Positions 8,595 to 17,243 of a stretch of DNA of 64,000 nt are shown one piece after another. The stretch spans positions 124,001 through 188,000 of the forward strand of contig JAUMWB010000001.1 in NCBI GenBank assembly GCA_030529845.1, in the 5' to 3' direction. Numbering within the stretch: the first letter of the stretch is position 1; every line of letters starts with the position of its first letter. The notes under the pieces are model-generated. The model did not search any database, had not been told where the DNA came from, and saw nothing but the letters and a program-made list of their open reading frames with translations. The position numbers and the translations under genes were made by a program. Origin of the DNA: Rothia sp. (in: high G+C Gram-positive bacteria). GTDB taxonomy: Bacteria; Actinomycetota; Actinomycetes; Actinomycetales; Micrococcaceae.

Positions 8595-9938
8595 GTGTCA
8601 CCAGCCGCACGCAAGAAAGCAGCCAGCGAAACCGCTGCAACCAAAGCCACCGCTAAAAAAACCTCAACTCGCGCCAAAGCAAAAAAGGCTGACGAGACAG
8701 CAGACGCCGTAGAAGCAGAGGACGACGAAAGCGCCGCGCCTCAGCGAGCTCCCAAGAAGACCGCAGCTAAGAAGGCTGCCCCCAAGAAGAGCCGCAAGGC
8801 TAAGGACGAGGACGAAGAATTCGTCGACGACGATATTGATCTGGACGATGAAGACCTCGACGCTGATGACATCGAAGATATCGATGAAGACGATGATGAG
8901 GACGAGGCGGACTCCGTCACCAAGGAGGAGAAGAAGGAAGCCGAAGCTGTAGCAGCAAAGGGCTCCGGCTTCGTTCTAACAACTAACGACGAGGATGACG
9001 CCCCCGCCGTCCGCGTGGTTACCCCCGGTGCTACCGCAGACCCCGTCAAGGACTACCTCAAGCAGATTGGTAAGGTTGCCCTGCTGAACGCTGAGCAGGA
9101 AGTTGATCTGGCCATGCGTATCGAGGCAGGCCTCTATGCTGAGCACAAACTCAAAGAGAACCCCGATATGGATCCCCAGCTCAAGAAGGAACTGCGCTGG
9201 GTTATTCACGACGGCCGTCGCGCAAAGAACCACCTGCTGGAAGCTAACCTGCGTCTGGTGGTTTCACTGGCTAAGCGTTACACTGGCCGCGGTATGCTCT
9301 TCCTCGACCTGATTCAGGAAGGTAACCTGGGCCTAATCCGTGCTGTTGAGAAGTTCGACTACTCAAAGGGCTTCAAGTTCTCAACCTATGCAACCTGGTG
9401 GATTCGTCAGGCGATCACCCGTGCAATGGCTGACCAGGCCCGTACCATCCGCATCCCCGTGCACATGGTTGAAGTTATCAACAAGCTGGCTCGCGTCCAG
9501 CGTCAGATGCTGCAGGATCTGGGCCGCGAACCTACCCCTGAAGAGCTCGCTAAGGAACTCGATATGACCCCTGAAAAGGTCATTGAGGTTCAGAAGTACG
9601 GCCGTGAGCCGATCTCCCTGCACACCCCTCTGGGCGAGGACGGCGACTCTGAGTTCGGCGATTTGATTGAGGACTCTGAGGCGGTTGTTCCTGCTGATGC
9701 CGTCTCATTCACTCTGCTTCAGGAGCAGCTGCACTCGGTTCTCGATACTCTCTCGGAGCGTGAAGCCGGTGTAGTTGCCATGCGCTTTGGCATGACCGAT
9801 GGCCAGCCTAAGACCCTCGATGAAATCGGCAAGGTCTACGGCGTTACCCGTGAGCGTATCCGCCAGATTGAATCAAAGACTATGTCTAAGCTGCGTCATC
9901 CCAGCCGCTCCCAGGTACTACGCGACTACCTGGACTAA
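8595..9938 (+). CDS. sigA: Primary RNA polymerase sigma factor SigA
   Basis: Housekeeping sigma-70 factor. Residues 1-60 are Lys/Ala-rich and 80-120 are strongly acidic, the usual unconserved extension of actinobacterial SigA. Conserved regions then follow: 1.2 ([11 protein letters not shown]), 2.1-2.4 ([44 protein letters not shown]), 3 ([14 protein letters not shown]) and 4 ([22 protein letters not shown]). The open frame reaches back to a TTG at 8538, but GTG at 8595 has AGAAAGG 6 bp upstream and begins a typical SPAARKKA N-terminus, giving 447 residues. The gene ends in a strong terminator, so it is transcribed alone or with upstream readthrough. Confidence 0.97.
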   Translation: MSPAARKKAASETAATKATAKKTSTRAKAKKADETADAVEAEDDESAAPQRAPKKTAAKKAAPKKSRKAKDEDEEFVDDDIDLDDEDLDADDIEDIDEDDDEDEADSVTKEEKKEAEAVAAKGSGFVLTTNDEDDAPAVRVVTPGATADPVKDYLKQIGKVALLNAEQEVDLAMRIEAGLYAEHKLKENPDMDPQLKKELRWVIHDGRRAKNHLLEANLRLVVSLAKRYTGRGMLFLDLIQEGNLGLIRAVEKFDYSKGFKFSTYATWWIRQAITRAMADQARTIRIPVHMVEVINKLARVQRQMLQDLGREPTPEELAKELDMTPEKVIEVQKYGREPISLHTPLGEDGDSEFGDLIEDSEAVVPADAVSFTLLQEQLHSVLDTLSEREAGVVAMRFGMTDGQPKTLDEIGKVYGVTRERIRQIESKTMSKLRHPSRSQVLRDYLD

Positions 9939-9963
9939 GAAGCCTTCTCTGTCGATACAACAC

Positions 9964-10008
9964 GGCGGGTGCCCCGAGCCAATTAGCTCAGGGGCACCCG
10001 CCTTTTTG
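9964..10008 (+). terminator. sigA terminator
   Basis: Twelve-bp stem GGCGGGTGCCCC/GGGGCACCCGCC extended by an inner GAGC/GCTC, followed by five T residues. A textbook intrinsic terminator 25 bp after the sigA stop. Confidence 0.9.
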
Positions 10009-10070
10009 TAGGGCTACACATATAGGCGACAGTAAATCTGTTTCCTGATTATGGGGGCGCTGGTTTTGGG

Positions 10071-10574
10071 TTAGGCGATAGCTAGGGTCGCAATCTTCCA
10101 TCTGCCCCGTTTGCGCTCTGCCCGCAGGGCTATAGCGCGTGTGCGGACGTCGTCAGTTACCAGCAGGCTCATTTCATAGGCAGTATCTGCAACTTTCTGG
10201 ACGATGATACGTCGTGGGCGGATGGAGGCCGGAGGCTTACGCGGGTGTGCAGCCTGGGGGTAGTGAAGCTGCCGATAGCGTATGGCTGCTTTCGCCTGCT
10301 CAAGTTGCTTCTCTAGGGTGCGGTAACAGCCAGTAGTCATCCAGGGAGCGAGATGGTGCTGGGGCCTGCGCCCCATGAATACTTCAATGGCGGCGGTTCC
10401 GATGCGAACTCCTAGCTGTTCCAGAGCCTGCTCTTCTTGATCGATAAAGGAGAGATTGACAGTGGGTTCTGTGGGTTGGCTCTTTTCAAAGTAGGGGGCA
10501 TACCTTTCGGCGTATTCGGTAGCTTCTACGATGATGTATCTGCGGTCATCGCGTTCTGGGAAAGCGGTTTTCAC
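10071..10574 (-). CDS. Rv3235-family protein (DUF6459-type)
   Basis: A 167-residue cytoplasmic protein. The C-terminal half fits the actinobacterial Rv3235 family: a helix with YRTLEKQLEQAKA, then strands carrying VADTAYEMSLLVTDD, RTRAIALRAERKRGRWKIATLAI. These basic, NTF2-like or SMC-adjacent small proteins have no proven function. It starts with GTG behind AAAGGAG and lies 20 bp downstream of the LysM gene, so the two form an operon. In relatives this gene is also found beside LysM proteins and secA/pdtaS neighbourhoods, which supports the family call. Confidence 0.75.
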   Translation of the reverse strand: MKTAFPERDDRRYIIVEATEYAERYAPYFEKSQPTEPTVNLSFIDQEEQALEQLGVRIGTAAIEVFMGRRPQHHLAPWMTTGCYRTLEKQLEQAKAAIRYRQLHYPQAAHPRKPPASIRPRRIIVQKVADTAYEMSLLVTDDVRTRAIALRAERKRGRWKIATLAIA

Positions 10575-10594
10575 TGTGTGCTCCTTTGCAAAAC

Positions 10595-11506
10595 CTAACG
10601 GGGTAGGGTGATGATCTGACCTGGGAAAATCAGGGTGTCTAAGGTGGGGATAGTGTCTTGATTGAGCTGCCAGATTGTGTGTACGAGCTCTAGTACGTCA
10701 GTGCCTGAGGCCTCAGCGGGCAGTCTGTCTTCTGCGATACTCCATAGCGAGTCACCGGGGGCCACCGTGTAGGTGTTCGCTGAGCCTCCATCCGGCATTG
10801 CCCTACTGGGTGCCACCACCTCTGAGTGATCTTGCTCCGTCGCGGGACTCTGTGGAGCGGTGGCTTTCTGCTGATTGCTATCCAGGGGCTCTTGCTGAAA
10901 TCGGCTACCGCCACTAAAAAGAGGCGAGATAGGGTGGTAACTTGTCGATGAAACGGAAAGAACCGTGACTCCTGTCTGCTCCTTGGTCTGCGTGAAGAAG
11001 GGTGAAACAGCTGATGCTAGGGGAGGGGTATCTGGTGCTGTCTTTAGCTTCTCACCAGCTTGAGAAGTCTGAGGGTAGAGAGGTGAACCGGTTTCTCCGG
11101 TATGAATCGTAGCTGAAACCGAGATGGTACCCTCAGCAGGTGGGGCATAGGCCTGGGCGGGGGCTAAGGCCCCTAATCCTAAGGAAGCGCCTGCGAGCGT
11201 TTTGAGGAGGCTCGGTACCCAGGTTGGAAGCTGTATGTGAGTTTCAGCCTGGCGGGAGCGAGCCAGCGCCCCATAGTAGATTGCCAAGCTCGCTAACCAC
11301 CAAAGAGCGATACCGAGACAGAATATGCCGGTGATAGCACAGGCCAGAATACTCATCCAAGTGCCCGGTGCATAAGTTGCTAACCCGAGGCTCTGCCTGC
11401 TTCCTTCATGAAGTGAGTGAATCAGCAGGGCGGAGGTTCCAGCTCCGCCTAGTGCCAGGAGGGGAACTAGATTTGCTACACACAGAGCAAAAAGTCTTGA
11501 TTTCAC
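10595..11506 (-). CDS. LysM-domain membrane protein
   Basis: About 303 residues. Two N-terminal membrane segments (roughly 8-30 and 52-80) are followed by another hydrophobic Ala/Leu stretch (about 105-125, resembling a signal anchor ending in AQAYA). A long Ser/Thr/Pro-rich linker leads to a C-terminal LysM domain (about 250-303: YTVAPGDSLWSIAE ... NQDTIPTLDTLIFPGQIITLP). LysM binds peptidoglycan, so the C-terminus should lie outside the membrane. The longest frame starts at GTG 11515; GAGGTG is placed 6 bp before GTG 11506, which I prefer. It is likely co-transcribed with the Rv3235-family gene. Confidence 0.8.
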   Translation of the reverse strand: MKSRLFALCVANLVPLLALGGAGTSALLIHSLHEGSRQSLGLATYAPGTWMSILACAITGIFCLGIALWWLASLAIYYGALARSRQAETHIQLPTWVPSLLKTLAGASLGLGALAPAQAYAPPAEGTISVSATIHTGETGSPLYPQTSQAGEKLKTAPDTPPLASAVSPFFTQTKEQTGVTVLSVSSTSYHPISPLFSGGSRFQQEPLDSNQQKATAPQSPATEQDHSEVVAPSRAMPDGGSANTYTVAPGDSLWSIAEDRLPAEASGTDVLELVHTIWQLNQDTIPTLDTLIFPGQIITLPR

Positions 11507-11519
11507 TTCTTTCACCTCA

Positions 11520-11558
11520 AATCATGTCATTTGATGTAGTTTGATGATTTACGCATCA
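11520..11558. promoter_or_regulatory. TTTGATG direct repeats between divergent genes
   Basis: The heptamer TTTGATG occurs at 11530-11536 and again at 11540-11546, exactly 10 bp (one helical turn) apart, followed by an inverted CATCA at 11554-11558 and preceded by AATCAT. It lies between the LysM gene and the plus-strand gene at 11639. A protein bound to one face of the DNA could use such a layout. Confidence 0.4.
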
Positions 11559-11638
11559 TATTACTTCTCTTTGGGGTGAATTCAAGGGGATGTCTAAAAT
11601 TTTCAACAAATATTTTGTGGGCGGGGTATCCTCAATGC

Positions 11639-12196
11639 ATGGCACACCTAGATTTGCTCTTCCGTGATTACGAAATACAGATGGAGGCACAAAAGCATCG
11701 AGACTACGAGGCAGATGCGCGTGAGCTCCGTCAGCTAGAACTTTCTCGAGTTACCGCAGCCGACCGATTAGCAGCCCAACTGGGGCAGTCCCTGACAATT
11801 CACGGGGCGACTGGAGATATCTGGCGGGGACGCTTAGCGACACTTGGACTCGGCTGGCTCCAATTGACAACGGATGCTGGCGACCTGATTCTGCCACTGA
11901 CCGAAATTCTTTACTGGGAAGGTGGAAATCATCAGGCAATAGGTGAAGCTCAGGAAGTATCACGCAAACTCACACTGGGTTCAGCCCTGCGAGCGCTGAG
12001 CTCTGCCCAGCGTCATATCCATATTCACCATAGTGGAGGGCAAGGCCTCACCAGCTCAGGGCAGGTGCGGTCCGTCGGTGCTGACTACTGTGAAATTGTG
12101 GTCATGAAGGCACAAAAAGAGGATGCCCGCGGAGTGCGAGTAGCTCCACGCTGCATCCTTTTTTCCTCAATTGCCGCTATCAGGGTAGCGGGGTAA
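11639..12196 (+). CDS. Conserved hypothetical cytoplasmic protein
   Basis: About 185 residues, no membrane segment. The N-terminal 50 residues are charged and helical (LFRDYEIQMEAQ ... ARELRQLELSR). A beta-rich remainder follows, with LTIHGATGDIWRGRLATLGLGWLQL and a second similar strand set near HIHHSGGQGLTSSGQVRSVGADYCEIVV, suggesting two small SH3-like barrels. I do not recognise a family. The frame is open from 11576, but the 21 extra residues look like leader; ATG at 11639 is chosen. It sits between the LysM pair and the BldC-like gene, a clustering seen in Micrococcaceae. Confidence 0.7.
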   Translation: MAHLDLLFRDYEIQMEAQKHRDYEADARELRQLELSRVTAADRLAAQLGQSLTIHGATGDIWRGRLATLGLGWLQLTTDAGDLILPLTEILYWEGGNHQAIGEAQEVSRKLTLGSALRALSSAQRHIHIHHSGGQGLTSSGQVRSVGADYCEIVVMKAQKEDARGVRVAPRCILFSSIAAIRVAG

Positions 12197-12204
12197 AGCC
12201 TGCC

Positions 12205-12435
12205 TTAGGAAATTTCAGCTCGCTCGGTCTGTTCGGCTCGAATGGCTTCTTCGGTCATGGCATAACGGTCGCTGATATAGGCTTCGAGCATGCTCTTTTC
12301 AACTCGCCACTGGTTTCTCCCACCAATTTGAATGGCCTTGAGCTCTCCTGAGCGCACCAGTGCGCGAGTCTGGCTGGGGGAGATATTGAGGATTTCACCA
12401 ACATCGGTCAGTGTGAGAAAACGCTGTTCAACCAT
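12205..12435 (-). CDS. BldC/excisionase-like helix-turn-helix protein
   Basis: A 76-residue DNA-binding protein with a MerR/BldC-type winged HTH: FLTLTDVGEILNISPSQTRALVRSGELKAIQIGG followed by the wing NQWRVEKSMLEAYI. This matches the size and pattern of actinobacterial BldC-like regulators, though phage-type excisionases share the fold. No integrase is nearby, which argues for a chromosomal regulator. It converges with the gene at 11639 and diverges from the CpaB/CpaE genes, sharing a gap of about 210 bp with them. Targets are unknown; the TTTGATG repeats at 11530 are a candidate. Confidence 0.8.
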   Translation of the reverse strand: MVEQRFLTLTDVGEILNISPSQTRALVRSGELKAIQIGGRNQWRVEKSMLEAYISDRYAMTEEAIRAEQTERAEIS

Positions 12436-12524
12436 ACCTGGTTCCTTTTATAGACGGGGGATATGAGGGGGACTTTGCTTCAGTTTAGTGTATTTTGAAC
12501 CATCTTGATAGAAGAAGCAAGGCT

Positions 12525-12533
12525 TGTGGATAA
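12525..12533 (-). promoter_or_regulatory. Perfect DnaA-box sequence upstream of cpaB/cpaE
   Basis: TGTGGATAA, the reverse complement of the consensus DnaA box TTATCCACA, lies in the gap between the BldC-like gene and the pilus genes, about 115 bp before the CpaB-like start. A match of this kind also precedes tadA. Confidence 0.35.
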
Positions 12534-12645
12534 CTTGCTCGATGTTGCGTAACCTTGGTCAAAAATACCTAGAAACTTTGAAATTGATGTGCTCATTAGG
12601 GAAACTGCTATCAATGAGGAAAACTTCCTGACTCAAAGAGGTGTC

Positions 12646-13293
12646 ATGATGGCTCAAGAAAATCTTGCTCCCCGCTTCAGAAAGCCAGGGTTTCGCGACC
12701 CTAAGCTGCTCGCGGGCGTCCTAATTATCCTTCTCTCGGTTCTTGGCGTTGTTGGTCTCGTGCGAGCTACCAACCAGACCCAGCCCTACTACATTGCCAG
12801 TAAAAATATCGGTATCGGGGAAAAAATTACTACCGATAACGTGACAACTACCCAGGTTAAGCTGGGGGAATCGGCTGACCTCTACCTTTCTGCTGAACAG
12901 GCAATCGCAGACGGGGCGGTAGCCACTCGTCCGTTAGCTGCCGGGGAGTTTCTGTCTCCCCGGGCGCTATCGACTGAGGTAAGCGACGGCCGACGGCTCG
13001 TCACCCTACTCCTTGATCATTATGCGGTAGCTGAATATGATGCCGGAGCCAGGGTAGATATTTGGGTTGCCTATAAGACAGAGGGGGCCAACTCTTACGG
13101 GGACCCTGTAGTTATCACAGAATCAGCAGAGGTGCATTCAGTAACCGCCCAGGAGTCAGTGATCGGTGGTACGGGACGTTCAGCTGTTGAGCTCTGGGTC
13201 AGCCAGGATGTCCTCCCCTCAGTGCTCGGCGCAACAAGTAAGGGTGCCATTATCAGCCTTGTTCCATCGGTTTACACCGAAGGAGGGAACTAA
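12646..13293 (+). CDS. CpaB/RcpC-like SAF-domain protein
   Basis: A 215-residue protein with one N-terminal membrane segment (about 21-43) followed by an SAF domain (IASKNIGIGEKITTDNV ... RPLAAGEFLSPRAL), as in the Tad pilus assembly proteins CpaB/RcpC. The rest is a beta-rich extracytoplasmic region (VTLLLDHYAVAEYDAGARVDIWV). In Gram-negative Tad systems this protein works with the outer-membrane secretin; Gram-positive species keep it without a secretin. The start is ATG 12646 or the next codon, with AAAGAGGTG upstream. Its stop overlaps the start of the CpaE-like gene (TAATG), so they are translationally coupled. The main Tad operon lies 13 kb downstream. Confidence 0.8.
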   Translation: MMAQENLAPRFRKPGFRDPKLLAGVLIILLSVLGVVGLVRATNQTQPYYIASKNIGIGEKITTDNVTTTQVKLGESADLYLSAEQAIADGAVATRPLAAGEFLSPRALSTEVSDGRRLVTLLLDHYAVAEYDAGARVDIWVAYKTEGANSYGDPVVITESAEVHSVTAQESVIGGTGRSAVELWVSQDVLPSVLGATSKGAIISLVPSVYTEGGN

Positions 13294-14672
13294 TGCAGAT
13301 CCCTATTGTTGTCGTTGGAGATGAAGGTGGACGCTTCGTCTCGGCCATAGAATCCCAACGTGGGCAGGTGAGCGTGGTGAGGCATGTCCACGAGATTGGT
13401 GAGATGCTGGGGCTTGCCCAAAGCGGTATTGCCCGTGCCGTTCTAATTGTGACCGGGGGAGAGAACCTCACCTATTCCATGGTTAAATCCCTGCACCATC
13501 TTGAGGTGGCAGTGTGCTTGGTAACGGACCAAGGAGACCAGCCAGCGCTTGAAGGTGTACACCCAATCGACTCGCTAGCCGATACAGCAGAGATTGTGCG
13601 TGAGATAGAAAAGGCGCTCGATACTCTCTTGAATTCAGAGCAGGACGGCGCCCCCAGCCAAATACCGGACGGTCAGCCGCTACCGTCCGCCCCGGAAGAG
13701 ACCAGGCTATCAGGGGCAGAGGACATACAGGACGCCCCAGCCCAACCCCAAGCGGACGGAAAGATAGTGGCGGTGTGGGGGCCCTATGGCTCCCCGGGGC
13801 GTACCACCCTAGCCATCAACCTGGCAGCAGCCTATACAGAAGCAGGGTACTCGGTCTGCCTGATGGATGCAGATACCTACGGCGCATCCGTTGGAGCAGC
13901 TCTGGGCCTCACCGACGACTACTCAAGCCTGGCCCAACTGTGCCACCATGCAGACCGAGGCAGCTTGACTCCGCAACAGCTCAAAGAACTTACCCACACC
14001 GTCGCTCATCATTCCTACTACCTCGATATCATCACCGGCATTAACCGATCTGACCGCTGGGTGGAACTGCGTTCAAGCGCCTTAGACCTTGTCCTCAATC
14101 AGCTAGCGACAACCTATGATGTAGTAGTCATTGATACCTCATTCTGTTTGGAAGAAGACCCGGCTTTGAGCTTCGATGGGCTGACTCCCCAGCGAAACGA
14201 CGCAACCCTGACCAGCCTTGCACGAGCTGATCACTTGGTAGCTGTTGGCCTAGCAGATGTGGTGGGTGTACCGCGTCTCATCAAAGCCTATGACAGTCTC
14301 AGCGCAGTTCTTGGGCCGGCCTCGCCCGAAAAAATTAGTATCGTCTTTAACCGCCTGCGCACCGAAGCCCTAGGCCCAGCTACCCAGGCGGCCCTCGAAC
14401 ATTCCTGGGAACGATTCGGGCCCGACCTGCCTATCGCAGCCCAACTACCTGAAGACAGCGCAACCGCTGATAAAGCACGCCTGCAAGGAACAACAATTCT
14501 TGAGTCAGCGCCGAATACAGAACTTGCCCAGCAGATTCGAGCGCTCGCCCACACTAGCCAGGAGGCGCTAGGCCTTGGAAAACCTATCCCGCCTCTAAAA
14601 CACACGCAGAGCCCAAACATGGTAGAAAAGAAGAAGCCCTGGTTGCGCTTCAGCCGCCGCCATAGCTCCTAA
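13293..14672 (+). CDS. CpaE-like MinD/ParA-family ATPase
   Basis: 459 residues. Residues 1-100 form a receiver-like pseudo domain, then a Pro/Gln-rich linker (about 115-150), then a MinD/ParA-type domain. The P-loop reads WGPYGSPGRTTLAINLA: an Arg sits where the catalytic P-loop Lys normally is, a feature of this actinobacterial CpaE-like subfamily. VCLMDADTYGASVG and VVIDTSFCLEED provide the other switch motifs. In Tad systems CpaE localises the pilus machine to a pole. The C-terminus is basic (KKKPWLRFSRRH), which could bind membrane or DNA. The start overlaps the cpaB-like stop, and pdtaS follows after 30 bp. Confidence 0.8.
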   Translation: MQIPIVVVGDEGGRFVSAIESQRGQVSVVRHVHEIGEMLGLAQSGIARAVLIVTGGENLTYSMVKSLHHLEVAVCLVTDQGDQPALEGVHPIDSLADTAEIVREIEKALDTLLNSEQDGAPSQIPDGQPLPSAPEETRLSGAEDIQDAPAQPQADGKIVAVWGPYGSPGRTTLAINLAAAYTEAGYSVCLMDADTYGASVGAALGLTDDYSSLAQLCHHADRGSLTPQQLKELTHTVAHHSYYLDIITGINRSDRWVELRSSALDLVLNQLATTYDVVVIDTSFCLEEDPALSFDGLTPQRNDATLTSLARADHLVAVGLADVVGVPRLIKAYDSLSAVLGPASPEKISIVFNRLRTEALGPATQAALEHSWERFGPDLPIAAQLPEDSATADKARLQGTTILESAPNTELAQQIRALAHTSQEALGLGKPIPPLKHTQSPNMVEKKKPWLRFSRRHSS

Positions 14673-14702
14673 AACGCCCCGCCCAGATTACCAGGAGGCC
14701 CC

Positions 14703-16244
14703 TTGTCACTCACCGAAATCCTCATGCGCACCGGTGCTTACGGGCCAGGCGATATTGAGTGGCTCCACCTCCTCACCAACGAATGGCAAATCATCGCCGA
14801 TACCGGCTACTGCGACCTTATGCTGTGGACCCCCCACACCGAAACTATCCAAGGTTACTTCTCCCTGTCTCAGCCGCTACCGGCGTCCGCTGGGTTCATC
14901 AACCTTGCCCAAATTCGCCCCTCCACCACCCATACCGTTTTTCACACCGACTGGGTCGGTAAAGAACTCGACCCGGCCCTGTGCGAGCGGGCTGTCGCAA
15001 GCTGGAATAGCCAAACACCTAAGACCCTCAACGACGAACATAATCTGACCGACATCGTCCTTGATACAGAATTCATTCCACTCATACGGAATGATAGGCC
15101 GGTAGCCTTGCTTTCTGTTCACCGAGAGAGCCTGGGCACCCGAAAACGTCAGAAAGCTGAACGAGTCTACCGCGATGTCTCCCACCACCTCCTACAGATG
15201 GTTTCACGAGGGGCCTGGCCAGAGTTCTCAGCGCCTGTGGGTACAGCACACGGCAACCCCCGCGTCAGCGACGGGCTGGTCATGCTCGATACGGACGGCA
15301 GGGTTACCTATGCTTCCCCCAATGCCCTCTCCATTTATAAGCGCCTCAACTACGCAGGTGATATGCTCGGGGCAAGCTTGCTTGATATTACTCGGGCGCT
15401 GTTGCCTGCCGGTGAAAAAGCGGACGAGACCCTTCCCCTGGTCCTGACAGGACGCATGCCTTGGCGTGCAGAAATCAAAGCCAACCGTAAAAACGTCACC
15501 TTCAGAGCCATTCCCCTACGTCACTTTTCACGGTTAGGTGAAGAACGGTACGGAGCTCTACTGCTCTGCCGGGATGTCACCGAGCTGCGTCGTCGCGAAC
15601 AAGAGATGATGTCTAAGGACGCTACTATCCGCGAAATCCACCACCGGGTTAAAAACAATCTCCAGACCGTCTCAGCCCTGCTACGTCTACAGTCGAGGCG
15701 CATGACTACCCCCGAGGCGAAAGAGGGCCTTGAACAGGCAATGCGGCGAGTCTCAACTATCGCACTCGTGCATGATGCCCTCTCACAGGGACTCACACAG
15801 GACGTAGACTTCGACGATCTCATTAGCCGCCAGTTTAGACTCGCAGCAGAACTTGCTTCACCCGGCCAGCACGTGGCGACCCGTATTGAGGGGGCTTTCG
15901 GGAAACTGCCCAGCCAAATCGCCACACCACTTGCTTTGGTCATCAACGAGGTTGTAGCGAACGCAGTAGAACATGGCTTAGCTGGTGAAACCGGAACAGT
16001 AATCCTTGGGTGCCAGCATCACTACTCAGAGGGGCAAGAGCACAGCATCGTTGTGACGGTGCACGACAGCGGCGCTGGCATCAGCCCCGAAAAGATCAGA
16101 GAATTAGAAGGAAATGGCGCCGGAACCGGTCTCGGGACTCAAATTGTTAAAACTCTGGTTGCCAGCGAACTCAACGGTACTATTCATTGGAACCGTGCTC
16201 CTGAAGGTGGAACCCTGGTTACCATCGAGGCTGCGATCGTTTAA
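14703..16244 (+). CDS. pdtaS: PdtaS-type sensor histidine kinase
   Basis: A 513-residue cytosolic kinase. An N-terminal GAF-like domain (about 1-150) is followed by a PAS-like domain (about 195-300: VMLDTDGRVTYASPNALSIY). Next is the HisKA_2 dimerisation domain with the phosphorylated His in REIHHRVKNNLQ (His 313/314), then the ATPase domain with N box (VINEVVANAVEHG) and G boxes (DSGAGIS, GTGLGTQIV). It matches M. tuberculosis PdtaS (Rv3220c), which phosphorylates the RNA-binding antiterminator PdtaR and senses metals and nitric oxide. The partner is not in the window. The start is TTG preceded by AGGAGG. Its position beside whiB1 is the same as in Mycobacterium. Confidence 0.9.
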   Translation: MSLTEILMRTGAYGPGDIEWLHLLTNEWQIIADTGYCDLMLWTPHTETIQGYFSLSQPLPASAGFINLAQIRPSTTHTVFHTDWVGKELDPALCERAVASWNSQTPKTLNDEHNLTDIVLDTEFIPLIRNDRPVALLSVHRESLGTRKRQKAERVYRDVSHHLLQMVSRGAWPEFSAPVGTAHGNPRVSDGLVMLDTDGRVTYASPNALSIYKRLNYAGDMLGASLLDITRALLPAGEKADETLPLVLTGRMPWRAEIKANRKNVTFRAIPLRHFSRLGEERYGALLLCRDVTELRRREQEMMSKDATIREIHHRVKNNLQTVSALLRLQSRRMTTPEAKEGLEQAMRRVSTIALVHDALSQGLTQDVDFDDLISRQFRLAAELASPGQHVATRIEGAFGKLPSQIATPLALVINEVVANAVEHGLAGETGTVILGCQHHYSEGQEHSIVVTVHDSGAGISPEKIRELEGNGAGTGLGTQIVKTLVASELNGTIHWNRAPEGGTLVTIEAAIV

Positions 16245-16266
16245 GCATCGGAATAAGAGATAAGAA

Positions 16267-16298
16267 GAGGGGCGAACCGGTATTCCGGTTCGCCCCTC
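16267..16298. terminator. Hairpin between convergent pdtaS and whiB1
   Basis: Perfect 14-bp stem GAGGGGCGAACCGG/CCGGTTCGCCCCTC around a TATT loop, between two genes that face each other. No strong T-tract on either side, but position and stability suggest a shared terminator. Confidence 0.7.
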
Positions 16299-16325
16299 CG
16301 TAAGAACACTAACGTGAAGTTGCTA

Positions 16326-16574
16326 CTACGAGGCCCTGCGGGCTCGAGCGGCACGTCGCTTCATGGCGCGACGTTCGTCTTCACTCATACCGCCCCACAC
16401 GCCAGAATCCTGGCCAGTTTCGATAGCCCACTGCAAGCAGGTATCCATCACAGTGCAGCTGCGGCAGACATTCTTAGCCTCTTCAATTTGAAGAAGGGCA
16501 GGCCCGGTGTTTCCTACGGGGAAAAAGAGTTCAGGGTCTTTCTCAAGACAAGCAGCACGGCTACGCCAATCCAT
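16326..16574 (-). CDS. whiB1: WhiB1 iron-sulfur transcription regulator
   Basis: An 82-residue WhiB protein. Starting at the conserved MDWR, the four cluster-binding cysteines fall at 9, 37, 40 and 46, the same positions as M. tuberculosis WhiB1, followed by the GVWGG turn and a basic C-terminal DNA-contact tail (RRAMKRRAARARR). WhiB1 carries a nitric-oxide-sensitive [4Fe-4S] cluster and binds region 4 of SigA. An ATG two codons earlier (16580) is closer to the AGGAG site but gives a non-standard N-terminus. Convergent with pdtaS, itself a nitric-oxide-responsive kinase in Mycobacterium. Confidence 0.93.
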   Translation of the reverse strand: MDWRSRAACLEKDPELFFPVGNTGPALLQIEEAKNVCRSCTVMDTCLQWAIETGQDSGVWGGMSEDERRAMKRRAARARRAS

Positions 16575-16862
16575 TAGCATGCTCTCCTATAGGGTTACCG
16601 GATTTAAAGCTGAGGCAAAAATAGCTCAGCAACTAACAAAAAAATCTGGCTCCTTTCCTAGAAGGAGCCAAACTTGAACCTCAATAACTTTCCCACGATA
16701 TGGGGCGTCATACAAGGGGGTTGTGAGTGAAAATCTATGTGTAAGCCTGAGGTAAATGTCACAGGTGGGCACGTAAAGGGGTGCCGGGGTGAGAGGTGAC
16801 ACTCCCGGGTGCCTATTCTAGATAGGAGAACTTTTCTTAGTGCAGAGAGAAATGAGACAGAA

Positions 16863-17243
16863 GTGGCATTTTCCAAAGCTTCAGCCATTCCAGGCCCGGT
16901 GAAAATCTTAGTTGGGCTTAGCCTGCTCCAGGCCCTGTACCTGGCAGTCACTGCTCTCATAGGAACTTTCACTTCTGCCGATATCGGGACGGCCTCAGTA
17001 ATAGCCTCCTTTTACTTCATTATTGCTCTAGCTCTCGCCGTGGGGGCGATCGCAATCTGGAAGGCTCAGCGCTTTGGCCAGCCTCTTGTGCTTGTCTGGC
17101 AGCTTTTTGCCGTCATTATTGGCGTTCAAACTGCTTTGGGCGGAGATCACTTTTTAGGGTTAGCGACAGTGGGCATCAGCGGCGCAGTTATCATGCTGCT
17201 TTTTACTCGCTCTACTCTCGGTTATCTGGCTCCCTCCTCGTAG
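16863..17243 (+). CDS. Small four-helix membrane protein, unknown
   Basis: About 126 residues with four predicted membrane segments (near 12-35, 43-70, 76-95 and 97-118 from this start) and very short loops. The frame is open from GTG 16809, but the first 18 residues are polar; GTG 16863 begins just before the first helix. Neither start has a strong ribosome site. Its 3' end overlaps the 3' end of the EssC-like gene by about 30 bp on the opposite strand. No recognised family; tail-to-tail overlap says nothing about function. Confidence 0.65.
   Translation: MAFSKASAIPGPVKILVGLSLLQALYLAVTALIGTFTSADIGTASVIASFYFIIALALAVGAIAIWKAQRFGQPLVLVWQLFAVIIGVQTALGGDHFLGLATVGISGAVIMLLFTRSTLGYLAPSS

Noticed and set aside
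12205-12435. HTH protein as a phage excisionase marking a prophage
   Set aside because: No integrase, att site or phage gene nearby; BldC-like chromosomal regulator fits better.
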